This document shows, piece after piece, positions 17,601 to 27,100 of a stretch of DNA of 64,000 nt. Both the position numbers and the translations under genes were made by a program. This DNA comes from an uncultured Clostridia bacterium (GTDB lineage Bacteria > Bacillota > Clostridia > Christensenellales > DTU072): the NCBI GenBank assembly GCA_944363505.1, contig CALVUD010000002.1:146516-210515 (forward strand). The letters are read 5' to 3'. The notes beneath the pieces were generated by a model. It was not told the DNA's origin and did no database searches. It saw only the letters and a program-made list of their open reading frames with translations. Numbering within the stretch: the first letter of the stretch is position 1; every line of letters begins with the position of its first letter.

Positions 17601-17634
17601 ACAAGACAAACAAAACGACCGCCCGAAGGCGGTC
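17601..17634 (-). terminator. Intrinsic terminator of the lipoprotein gene
   Basis: On the minus strand GACCGCC-TTCG-GGCGGTC, a seven-base-pair stem with a UUCG loop, is followed by a T-rich tract, 20 bases after the lipoprotein stop. Confidence 0.8.
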
Positions 17635-17655
17635 AAAGGTTAAGTTAATGCGGTA

Positions 17656-19422
17656 CTATTCCAGCGGAAGCAGGCCGCCGTTATATATGCCGATAAAGTA
17701 TTTCCCCGAAGTCGAGGAATACATCGAAGCCGAAGTTCCCGACGAACTGTTCAGCGCGTTAGATGAAACCTTTGTATAGTTGGAACTGCCGCCCGTGGTC
17801 TTTGTCAGCGTTTCGTAGCGATTGGTCGGCACGTTCACCGTGATCTTGACGGAATATCCGACGTAATCGGTGCCTATATCGATCTCGTAGAACCCGTCCT
17901 GACCCGTTGTGGCGGTCACGGTAACGTCGCGCTCGCCCGTTTTAGAGAATACTGCGGTCACGGTTATGCCCGAAAGCAACCTGTCGCGCCTCAGTTCGAC
18001 GTTGGGATTTTCTTTGTCGGTCGTATAATAGATATACCCCGCTATTTTGTTCACGCCCTCGAGTTTCGAGTTCGAAACCTGAAAGTTCTCCGCCTGGAAT
18101 TCTCTAAGCGTATAATCCGATTCGGTGGACGAAGTATACCTTGCCTGTTTGTATTCGACGCCTCTGACAGCCCTTAAATAAACCGTCGGCGTCCACGACG
18201 AAACGCCGTACTTGACGACGCTGGTACCGCTGGTAACGCCCGTTCTGTTGTATCCGTCCAGCATAGGATGGGCATTGCCCTGCGTGCCCACGCTGGTATA
18301 ATCGGAGCCGTTCACGGTATACAGATACCAGTCGAGTACAGCCTTGTCCGCCGCAAGAGAAGCGTTGTCGAAAGCCTGGGCATAACTCGTTTTGGTACTG
18401 AAGGTTTCTTTAAAATTCAGATACGCAACGTTTTCCTTGATATCGAGATAGTGCGCCGAATCTCCCGTATCCAGGAAGGTTACGTTTACCTTACCATCGG
18501 AAGTGGTAACTTCGATGCCGGAGTAATTGGTATTGTCGTACTCGTAATACTTTTCTCTGCCCTCGACAAGGTCGAAAACGACGCCTTGCGATGCGAGCTT
18601 TACTATTAGTTCGGAAGAATATTTCAGTTGCGAACCGACGGTCGTCTGTTCGCGGTAATCCACCACCGTGTTTATTCCCGTGTGCGAAAGATAAGGATTC
18701 AACAGATCTATGCGGTTTGCAAGATATACCGCGGGAATCTTTTGCTGTTCGTAAAGCGCGTTCAGATAATCCGCCGCGGACAATGCGAGCACCGCGCCCG
18801 TTCCGACGCCTATGAACCTGACTTCCATCATATCTTTACTGCCGATACCGAGATCGGAGGAGTCCACCTTCAGCCATTCCGCGACGAAAGCCTCGGTCAG
18901 GTTATAGGACAGTCCGCCCTCGCCCTGAGTGACTCCGTTGACGTCCTGATAGCTCATCTTTGCCGAAGAGTACACTTTGGAAGCGACGTTACTGTAGGTA
19001 TCGTCGGCAAAGTTTTCGTAATGGAAAACGCCGATATTAAACTCGGAACGGTTCCACATATACGCCAGATCGTTGTTACCCAAACTGTTCAAAAAGGTTT
19101 CCGCATAACTCGAAGTCACGTCCGAGTTGTAAAGCGCGGTATCCAGCTTGAGTCCGGTTTTTTCGGCGTAGTCGCTAAGTCCGTGGAACACCACGACCGT
19201 CGGACGGTTCCTAAGATAAGTTCCCATCCATTCGAGGGTAAGCGAGTAATCGGGAAGACCCGTGGGAACGGCAATTTCCGAGGGAATTTCAACAACGTAA
19301 TTTCCGTTAACGGGGGAATTATCTTCGTCTTTTACGCACGAAGCCAAAGCGATCGCGGACGTAGCTGCCACCGCAATCGCGATCAACGCTAAAACTGATT
19401 TTTTTAAAATTCTGGATTTCAT
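17656..19422 (-). CDS. Lipoprotein with an alpha/beta-hydrolase-like region
   Basis: The 588-residue protein has a lipoprotein signal peptide with lipobox LASC (acylated Cys29). Residues about 70-240 look like an alpha/beta hydrolase: a strand ending in VVVFHGLSDYAEK and a nucleophile-elbow-like FIGVGTGAVLAL. In the elbow the usual Ser of GxSxG is replaced (G205-V-G-T-G209). Residues about 455-560 resemble a Cna-B or carboxypeptidase-regulatory beta domain (GYIYYTT, GITVTAVF, TATTGQDGFYEIDIG). It is probably attached to the outer face of the membrane. The substituted elbow suggests a binding protein or a diverged esterase. It has its own promoter and terminator and is a single-gene unit next to the CRISPR array. 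Confidence 0.65.
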   Translation of the reverse strand: MKSRILKKSVLALIAIAVAATSAIALASCVKDEDNSPVNGNYVVEIPSEIAVPTGLPDYSLTLEWMGTYLRNRPTVVVFHGLSDYAEKTGLKLDTALYNSDVTSSYAETFLNSLGNNDLAYMWNRSEFNIGVFHYENFADDTYSNVASKVYSSAKMSYQDVNGVTQGEGGLSYNLTEAFVAEWLKVDSSDLGIGSKDMMEVRFIGVGTGAVLALSAADYLNALYEQQKIPAVYLANRIDLLNPYLSHTGINTVVDYREQTTVGSQLKYSSELIVKLASQGVVFDLVEGREKYYEYDNTNYSGIEVTTSDGKVNVTFLDTGDSAHYLDIKENVAYLNFKETFSTKTSYAQAFDNASLAADKAVLDWYLYTVNGSDYTSVGTQGNAHPMLDGYNRTGVTSGTSVVKYGVSSWTPTVYLRAVRGVEYKQARYTSSTESDYTLREFQAENFQVSNSKLEGVNKIAGYIYYTTDKENPNVELRRDRLLSGITVTAVFSKTGERDVTVTATTGQDGFYEIDIGTDYVGYSVKITVNVPTNRYETLTKTTGGSSNYTKVSSNALNSSSGTSASMYSSTSGKYFIGIYNGGLLPLE

Positions 19423-19481
19423 GATCTTTAGCCTTTTCGGTATCCGGACGTGTCTTGCGCATATCCACGCGCGTATATGAT

Positions 19482-19510
19482 ATTATATAATATAGTTATG
19501 TGAATATCAA
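19482..19510 (-). promoter_or_regulatory. Sigma-A promoter of the lipoprotein gene
   Basis: The minus strand reads TTGATA (19510-19505), 17 bases, TATAAT (19487-19482). It lies between the lipoprotein gene and the distal end of the CRISPR array. The transcript would have a roughly 55-nt leader. Confidence 0.75.
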
Positions 19511-19603
19511 GGAATTTTTTTCTGATTGCTTACTATGCACTCAATACCACTCAATTTGGCTCACCTCTAAAACCACTTCGTGGTCGGTCGGTATCGCGGT
19601 CGG

Positions 19604-19771
19604 GTTTTGGTACCACTCAATTTGGCTCACCTCTAAAACAACAGATAATAAAATCTTCGGGATTTTCGCGTTTTGGTACCACTCAATTTGGCTTACCTCT
19701 AAAACAAACGCGCCATATATGCCCAGCGTCCGCAAGTTTTGGTACCACTCAATTTGGCTCACCTCTAAAAC
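19604..19771. repeat. Duplicated two-spacer block, copy 1
   Basis: This 168-bp segment (repeat, spacer, variant repeat at 19670, spacer, repeat) is identical to 20658-20825. The shared C25T change in the central repeat shows common descent rather than independent acquisition of the two spacers. Confidence 0.95.
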
Positions 19772-20657
19772 TAGCGGGATTCGCGTAATACTTATCTACA
19801 AGTTTTGGTACCACTCAATTTGGCTCACCTCTAAAACCAAAGTCGCGCATATACTTGCGGTCGACGGGTTTTGGTACCACTCAATTTGGCTCACCTCTAA
19901 AACGATACGATCGGAATTTATCAGGTAGCACAAGTTTTGGTACCACTCAATTTGGCCACCTCTAAAACCTACGAAACGGAGTAAAAATATATGTTTAGTT
20001 TTGGTACCACTCAATTTGGCTCACCTCTAAAACCTCTTAAACTGGGCGAACGTAATCAGTGATGTTTTGGTACCACTCAATTTGGCTCACCTCTAAAACT
20101 TTTAAGTCCGCGATCCAGTCGGCAACCAGGTTTTGGTACCACTCAATTTGGCTCACCTCTAAAACAGTATTTCCGCGCTCGATCTTTAAAAACCGGTTTT
20201 GGTACCACTCAATTTGGCTCACCTCTAAAACGTTTTATACCGCGCTCATGCGTTCTATACGGTTTTGGTACCACTCAATTTGGCTCACCTCTAAAACTGT
20301 CGTTGCTTTCAATGAGCTGATTGTTCAGTTTTGGTACCACTCAATTTGGCTCACCTCTAAAACAAAAGGACGCGCCTTGCTGACGAAAAAGGAGTTTTGG
20401 TACCACTCAATTTGGCTCACCTCTAAAACAAAAGGAAACGACGACACCAAAGACGCTACGTTTTGGTACCACTCAATTTGGCTCACCTCTAAAACCTGCT
20501 ATCAATATTACACTTCCGTAGCTTGGTTTTGGTACCACTCAATTTGGCTCACCTCTAAAACCGAGTAAATAGAGTCCCTTAGCGTCGATCAGTTTTGGTA
20601 CCACTCAATTTGGCTCACCTCTAAAACAGGTGGAGGAAAATCCGATAGTTACAAAAA

Positions 20658-20825
20658 GTTTTGGTACCACTCAATTTGGCTCACCTCTAAAACAACAGAT
20701 AATAAAATCTTCGGGATTTTCGCGTTTTGGTACCACTCAATTTGGCTTACCTCTAAAACAAACGCGCCATATATGCCCAGCGTCCGCAAGTTTTGGTACC
20801 ACTCAATTTGGCTCACCTCTAAAAC
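20658..20825. repeat. Duplicated two-spacer block, copy 2
   Basis: Identical to 19604-19771, 1054 bp away. It carries the same two spacers in the same order around the same C25T variant repeat (20724-20759). Fourteen other spacers separate the two copies. Confidence 0.95.
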
Positions 20826-22210
20826 TTGGAGATTATACTAATGATAATCAATTGCGTTTTGGTACCACTCAATTTGGCTCACCTCTAAAACGCTTTTTAT
20901 ACAACATCTGCTCCTCGATCGGTTTTGGTACCACTCAATTTGGCTCACCTCTAAAACCGTTTATGCCAATACTCGATTATTTTAACAGTTTTGGTACCAC
21001 TCAATTTGGCTCACCTCTAAAACCGGCAAACGTCGATAAACGCGAACGTGTAGTTTTGGTACCACTCAATTTGGCTCACCTCTAAAACTTCGACTTTCTG
21101 CATCGACCGCTTTATCGAGTTTTGGTACCACTCAATTTGGCTCACCTCTAAAACGCTGCTCTTTTAACTGCAACGCCTTTGTTTGTTTTGGTACCACTCA
21201 ATTTGGCTCACCTCTAAAACACCCAGTACGCAAGAGGAAGCGCGTCCAGTGTTTTGGTACCACTCAATTTGGCTCACCTCTAAAACCGTAAAGCGTGGCG
21301 ACCGCAAGATCGTTGCGTTTTGGTACCACTCAATTTGGCTCACCTCTAAAACAAATGTTCCCGACGACCTCGCAATGATCGTGTTTTGGTACCACTCAAT
21401 TTGGCTCACCTCTAAAACCTTTATCAAGATTGAAGAACCCGGTCAGTTGTTTTGGTACCACTCAATTGGGCTCACCTCTAAAACCGATGACTTGGTCAAC
21501 GTGCAGGACGCGCGGTTTTTGTACCACTCAATTTGGCTCACCTCTAAAACGTTTCTGCTTATCTTTAAGCTCCTTGGCCTGTTTTGGTACCACTCAATTT
21601 GGCTCACCTCTAAAACTTTTGAACTTGTCGTAAATGTCGGGGTTGAGTTTTGGTACCACTCAATTTGGCTCACCTCTAAAACTTGTAAAACACCCCAGTA
21701 AATTCATTCTTTGTTTTGGTACCACTCAATTTGGCTCACCTCTAAAACAGAACTTGACGACATAGCGGAAAGAGAAATGTTTTGGTACCACTCAATTTGG
21801 CTCACCTCTAAAACTCAGCGAAATTATACGTTGCATTGAATCATGTTTTGGTACCACTCAATTTGGCTCACCTCTAAAACTTTATATATTGCATTAATTG
21901 TACACGCGCAGTTTTGGTACCACTCAATTTGGCTCACCTCTAAAACCAAGGACGCAGAGGAAATACAGTTTTCCGAGTTTTGGTACCACTCAATTTGGCT
22001 CACCTCTAAAACGGTGAGAAGTTCCCGAATTATACAACGAAGGTTTTGGTACCACTCAATTTGGCTCACCTCTAAAACTCGTTGATACGCCGAAATAGTC
22101 AAGCGTGAGTTTTGGTACCACTCAATTTGGCTCACCTCTAAAACAAGAAAAGCCGTGTTCGTTTATATACTTTTGTTTTGGTACCACTCAATTTGGCTCA
22201 CCTCTAAAAC

Positions 22211-22278
22211 CTCTAATTTGAGAAAAAAATCAGTTTCAGAGCCAGTTTTGCCAAAACTCTGTGCCAATGAGTGGGTTT
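22211..22278 (-). promoter_or_regulatory. CRISPR leader
   Basis: These 68 bases lie between the csn2 stop and the newest repeat. Read on the minus strand, the leader ends in ATTAGAG directly before the repeat. That is one base different from the ATTTGAG leader-anchoring sequence known in streptococcal type II-A systems, where it guides Cas1-Cas2 integration. A 15-bp palindrome, AGTTTTG-C-CAAAACT (22244-22258), sits about 40 bases from the first repeat. I saw no consensus promoter here, so array transcription may come from within csn2 or from the cas operon. Confidence 0.75.
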
Positions 22279-22950
22279 TTATTTTATCACCGCAAACAGG
22301 TCCTTGTCAACAAACAACTTCTTTTCATTATCAAAACGCTTACCATATTTATTGTTTTCCAAAAAAACAAATCTTGTTTCGGTAGCCGATATTTCCTTTG
22401 TTAATTCGGATAATTCTTTATCACTCAGAAAACTTTTACAATTTACCGCGATAATCGCTTTGTATATTTTTAAAGCTGCGTTTGCTCGTAAAAAGTTTGA
22501 TAATTCGAGAATATCGGTCTGCGAGGATAACCCAATTCCAAAGCATTTCAGGCATTCTCTAAATGGGGGAACTCTATTGTTGTTTAGATCAAAAGTATTT
22601 TCTATTATTAAGTTTTCAAGTTGCAACGCAAATTCACTTGCCGCTTTGTTGAATTGATTATACTTTATTGTATCAGACATCACGTCCTTTTCCAAATATT
22701 TGTAAAGATTGTTTTGTATATTTTTATCTCTTACGTCAAACAAAAAAGGGTTATAAATCACCAAAATATCCTTACTTAAATCTAACGGTGTTTTTCCGTC
22801 AACTATAATTAACTCTTTAACATCGGAAATGACACCACTGATTTCACGCAATACAGCCCTAAAAAAACTCCTGTCTAACAATTCAAGTGTAATGAACTCG
22901 TAATTTTCACATATTATGTCCTCTTCGATTCTTAATAGCTTTATTATCAT
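22279..22950 (-). CDS. csn2: Csn2-family CRISPR adaptation protein
   Basis: The 223-residue protein fits the short Csn2 subfamily, which forms a tetrameric ring on double-stranded DNA ends during spacer uptake. The C-terminal part TRFVFLENNKYGKRF followed by LFVDKDLFAVIK matches the closing strand region of streptococcal Csn2. The frame is open to 23004, but the ATG at 22950 overlaps the cas2 stop (ATGA), giving the expected length. Its presence defines the locus as II-A. The gene is distinctly AT-rich compared with chromosomal genes nearby. Identification rests on position, size and C-terminal pattern. Confidence 0.82.
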   Translation of the reverse strand: MIIKLLRIEEDIICENYEFITLELLDRSFFRAVLREISGVISDVKELIIVDGKTPLDLSKDILVIYNPFLFDVRDKNIQNNLYKYLEKDVMSDTIKYNQFNKAASEFALQLENLIIENTFDLNNNRVPPFRECLKCFGIGLSSQTDILELSNFLRANAALKIYKAIIAVNCKSFLSDKELSELTKEISATETRFVFLENNKYGKRFDNEKKLFVDKDLFAVIK

Positions 22951-23267
22951 AATATCATTAATGTATCGATAGTATCCGCCACAGTAAAATCGATATCTCC
23001 ACAAAAAATATTCATTGAATCAAACTGTTTTTCAGTAACAGTCAAGCACATTACACTGCCTTCTTTCGGGCACATTTTAGCAATGCGATTTTTTACCAGA
23101 TCCAAAGAAGTTCTGTTAAATATAAGCTTTGAATACACCGACTCTTGTAACATTATAAAGCCCTCTTTTACCAGATTGTTCCTGAACGAACGATAATCTT
23201 TACGTTCTTTCGAAGTTAACGTTGGCAAATCAAAAAACAATATTAATCGCATTACCCTATAATTCAT
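22947..23267 (-). CDS. cas2: CRISPR-associated protein Cas2
   Basis: The 106-residue protein has the Cas2 first strand MRLILFFDLPTLTSKERKDY, with the conserved Asp after the strand, and then FRNNLVKEGFIMLQESVYSK, typical of type II Cas2. Cas2 bridges two Cas1 dimers in the spacer integrase. Either Met1 or Met6 could start it. cas1 ends 49 bp upstream and csn2 overlaps its stop by four bases. Confidence 0.95.
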   Translation of the reverse strand: MNYRVMRLILFFDLPTLTSKERKDYRSFRNNLVKEGFIMLQESVYSKLIFNRTSLDLVKNRIAKMCPKEGSVMCLTVTEKQFDSMNIFCGDIDFTVADTIDTLMIL

Positions 23268-23316
23268 ATAGTTTCATGTCTGTTAAAGCATCGTTATTTA
23301 AAGCGTCGATAACACT

Positions 23317-24126
23317 CTAAACAGCCTTTTTAATTGCGTAAGACAATATTACCTCCTGACCGTCGTATTTTACTTTTTTAGCCGTCAAAGTTACGAGATC
23401 AAGCTTAATTTCCGCAGAAAATCCTTCATTTTTATGCAGAAATACATATTCGTCAACTATCGGCCTAAACGGTTCTATTAAATCACACGACAAATTAAAA
23501 TAATTATATTCATTGTTATGCTTTATTCCTATTTGTGTAAGACAACCATTCAAAATCACCTCCCTATTGATTGCAGATAATAATATGGCATAACCATAGT
23601 TTAATGCCGTATTAATAGAAGAATTTAGTTCTCTGGTAAAATCTGAACCGAATAAAGAACGAAAATATACTTTTGCCGCTAAGCCCTCTCTGTTGGACTC
23701 ATCTCCGGTTAAAATATCTTCCGACATTTTTTTTAATTCGTTTGCCTGCAGTAAAAACCCGTTTCTTTCCAAAACCTTTGCTTGATTATTAATTTTAACA
23801 AAAATAATTTTTTTGAACGCCTCAAACTTTAATTGTTTAGTCCATGTGTTTTGTAAAGCGATTTTTTTAGAAGAATTGTATTGTCCGTAATATGGACACA
23901 ATTCACCGTAAGGATTCTTTTTTTCGTCACAAAAGACGACCCTTATCTTATTCTTTGCCAACTCGCATAAAGTATATGCGGTAATTGTAGCTTGGGTGGT
24001 GGATAACATAAGTGTATCGATTTCTCCCAAATGAATCATTTTAATTGATTCACCATGTACGACCAAGTAACCGTTTTTGCAACTTAGTTTACTCACGCTG
24101 TCCACCACCACTATTCTCCAACCCAT
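23317..24126 (-). CDS. cas1: CRISPR-associated endonuclease/integrase Cas1
   Basis: The 269-residue protein begins MGWRIVVVDSVSKLSCKNGY, the usual type II Cas1 start. The metal-binding residues are Glu147 (REGLAAKVYFRSLFG), His203 (IGIKHNNEYNYFNL) and Glu218 (DLIEPFRPIVDE). It inserts new spacers at the leader end together with Cas2 and Csn2. Its ATG follows the cas9 stop with no intervening base (TAAATG), so translation is coupled. It is slightly shorter than the roughly 290 residues of streptococcal II-A Cas1, but the catalytic set is intact. Confidence 0.96.
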   Translation of the reverse strand: MGWRIVVVDSVSKLSCKNGYLVVHGESIKMIHLGEIDTLMLSTTQATITAYTLCELAKNKIRVVFCDEKKNPYGELCPYYGQYNSSKKIALQNTWTKQLKFEAFKKIIFVKINNQAKVLERNGFLLQANELKKMSEDILTGDESNREGLAAKVYFRSLFGSDFTRELNSSINTALNYGYAILLSAINREVILNGCLTQIGIKHNNEYNYFNLSCDLIEPFRPIVDEYVFLHKNEGFSAEIKLDLVTLTAKKVKYDGQEVILSYAIKKAV

Positions 24127-27100
24127 TTAAATCTTTTTCTTCTCCTCCCAAAATCCCGTAACGGAACGGTTTATTACGGTCAGGTCTTTGACGTTAAGAT
24201 TAGGTCTTTGATATCTGCCTGCGGAAGAATCTTTGACGCAAACTTTTTCACCGTCGACTTCGGCAACGATTTCGGACAAGTTTTCACAACCGCCTCTGAC
24301 CGCCGACAATAGTTTTTTGATAAATATCTGTTGGTCGCCCCGGGTCTGCGAATCTTTTGCTTCGGCAAACGGCAATGCATCGAAACCGCCTTTGACATAA
24401 AATTCTTTAAGTTTTTCGCCCAAAGCCCTGTACAGCGGAAACTGTTCCGAATACAGGTTGTCTATAATATGTTCGATGAACCTTTTCAGACCGGGAACGA
24501 CTTTATCGCGCATGCTTTCGTCGAGTTTCTTCTTTTTCTTTGCCGCTCTCATTACGGCAGCTACGCTCTGTTGCCAGCCCGGATAAGCGGTGGTATCGGA
24601 TCCGATTTCTTCCGCAAAAATATAATTATCGTTTATCTGAACCGCGCTTTTCAGTTCCGTCGCAGACACAAAATAGCATAGATGCCCGTTATAATCTATA
24701 AGCTGGTTCTTGTATATTTTCATCTTTTCGACGACAAGCGGGTCTTTGGTTACTTCTTTAAGATATTCTTTTTCCCTGTTATTGGCGGCAACAACAGCGG
24801 GAATACCGATAATTCCGACTTTATTTTTGTGTTTTTCGGTAAACTCAGCAACTACGGCGTATATGTCGTTTTTGCTGTCATAACCGCCATAACTTGCCGG
24901 CGGCAAAGCCTTTTTTTCGCCCGACGGCGTCATACGGAAAAATTTCGGACTGAGATTTGCTTTCGCTTCGCTATAATTCTGATTGTAAAACTGAGCGCTT
25001 GCAACCTTTTCGATCTTTTTACTGATAAGGCAATCGTTCCTCGCAAGATTCGCTTTGACTTTATATAGAATTTCATCGTCCCAAACGACCTCTCCGCCTT
25101 CCGTGATCCGTCCGCGCGTCTCGGTTCTGCCGCTTTCGTCGCATGAAACAGTTTCTTCCGTCCTGAAATTCAACGTCATCATATCGACAATGACGCCGTA
25201 AAGTAGCTTTTGATCGCTCTGATTTTGCGTCCGCGCTACGGAGGCGTTTAAAAACCTCGTGTTTCTGTATTCGCGTATATTCATTTTTACGGTTCTGTCC
25301 GTAAACTGTCCTATAACCGCGGCAATGTAAGCGTCTTTTGCGTGATGTCGGTCGTTCAGTTCTCTGATTTTATGGAATCCCACCGCCCTTTTAAAATCTT
25401 CAGACAATCCTGCGTTTACGGCTGAAACAACATGTTCCGATGCTGTATGAGAGACGTTACCGTATACCTGTTCGAAAATATTGGCGGCTTCCTTGACAGT
25501 CTGCCTCGTTTCGACCAGTTGTCTGGCTATAAATCCCTCTATATCTTCGTCGTGCCACTCGCTTCTGATCAAATTTTCATATTTTTTCGCGCCGATAAGT
25601 TTGCTCTTTTTCAGCATTTTCCAGAAAGGCGCCATCTTTTTAATAGTTTCCCTATCCAATACGTTATGATCGGCTTTGTATTGGTTTGCGTCTCTCAATA
25701 CCAAAACCCTGTTCTCCAGACTGTCGTCCTTAATCAAAGATCTGGGTATAATATGATCAATCTCGCACGCTTTTTTGTCGCACAGTTCGCTTAAAGAAAT
25801 GTCCTTCCCGGTATACATGCACTTGCCGAGCTGCGAATGCCACAAAAACAGTTTTGTGTCGCTTAATGCGTCGTACTTCTTTTCGGCCTCCAGCTCTTCC
25901 AACTTGGAAAGCGCGTTCGTCAGATCCTCGTTGTCTTTTAAATCGCGGTTATTCTTCAAGGATGATTTTATCGTGCTTATCAGTTGTAACAGCCTTGACG
26001 GGATACGTGTGCCTTTCTTAGAAACATCTTCTTCGCCCGACGCCCACTCGATATATATCTTTTGGGGGTCCGCCCCGGTTATCCGTACGATTTCGTCGAC
26101 TACCTTTACCGCTTCGTATATGGATTTTTTTACTGCAGGCGAACAATATGCGGGTAAGATCAGTCGGTCGTACAATTCGGACGGTTTACCGCGTTTCACT
26201 TGCGGAGTCGGATTCATTATCTCGCTTAGAGCGAACCTTTTGTCCCAGCGAATCTCCGACAAAGTCAGCGTATCGCCGCGCATAAGTTCAATTACACTCC
26301 GTTTGCCTGACATAGTCTCGGCGTAAATGCCGTCTAAAAGTTTTTCCGAGAATCTGCCCCAGCCGCTATAATTCAGCGAAGCGATATTCTTGATGTCTTT
26401 TTCCGTATACTCGCCGCTCTCGATTTGCGCTTTAAAAATGTTGTTTAACCTTTTAATGCGCGTTTTCACATCTGAGAATACCGTATTTGTAAATACGGCT
26501 TTTTCGTATAGACCAATATGCGCTTCAGAAAACTTTGAGCCCAGTTTGCGCCGAAAATCACGCCTTGACTTTAAAACGTTTGCAAACTTTCCATCATCTC
26601 TGAAACCTGTTATGTCGTCCGCGTTTACCAACGGAACGAGTCCGAAAGCGTTAATGTATTCCGCAATGTCTTTTGCCTTAACTTCGGCTTTTGCAGACTC
26701 GGAACAAAACAGATCGCGATAAACGGCTTCCTTCACCTTTTGATCTATTCGGCGTCCGCCTATTTTTATCGCGTTAAGTTCGTCAAGCACGACGTACTCC
26801 GAATATAAAAAAGAGTTCTTGGGCAAAACGTGCAGATCTTTAAATACGGAACAATAATTCGTCAGCTTGGAAATAAACTTTTCTTCGGCATATTCGTATT
26901 CGACTTTTTCCTCGAAATTCCATGGATACACTCTACCCTCGATTTTTTTATCGTACCAGTTGAACGGGCTTTCGGGATTAAGTACCCCGACGTAATACGG
27001 ACGTCGGAAAGTCAAAAGTCGCCTGATTTTGTCGGCGTTTTCCTTAAGCGTCTGATAATATTCGCCCTGGTTTTCAAGTATCCTGTTAAGTTCTTTTAAA

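Larger units (their letters stand above)
19538..22210 (-). CRISPR. Type II-A CRISPR array, 41 repeats and 40 spacers
   Basis: The repeats are 36 bp and the spacers 30 bp, except two of 29 bp (19969-19997 and 21024-21052). On the plus strand the repeat opens GTTTTGGTACCAC and closes CACCTCTAAAAC. On the minus strand it opens GTTTTAGAG, as type II-A repeats do. The tracrRNA pairs with the minus-strand form, so crRNAs are read from the minus strand, starting beside csn2. The repeat at 19538-19573 has seven 5' positions eroded, which marks the oldest end. Variant repeats: 19670 and 20724 (C25T), 19934 (one-base deletion at T24), 21449 (T20G), 21515 (G6T). Spacers at 19640 and 19706 recur exactly at 20694 and 20760. 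Confidence 0.98.

Noticed and set aside
19500..22385. Many apparent ORFs on both strands with a repeating WYHSIWLTSK or SQIEWYQN pattern
   Set aside because: They are translations of the 36-bp CRISPR repeat. The 66-bp period is a multiple of three, so frames stay open across units.
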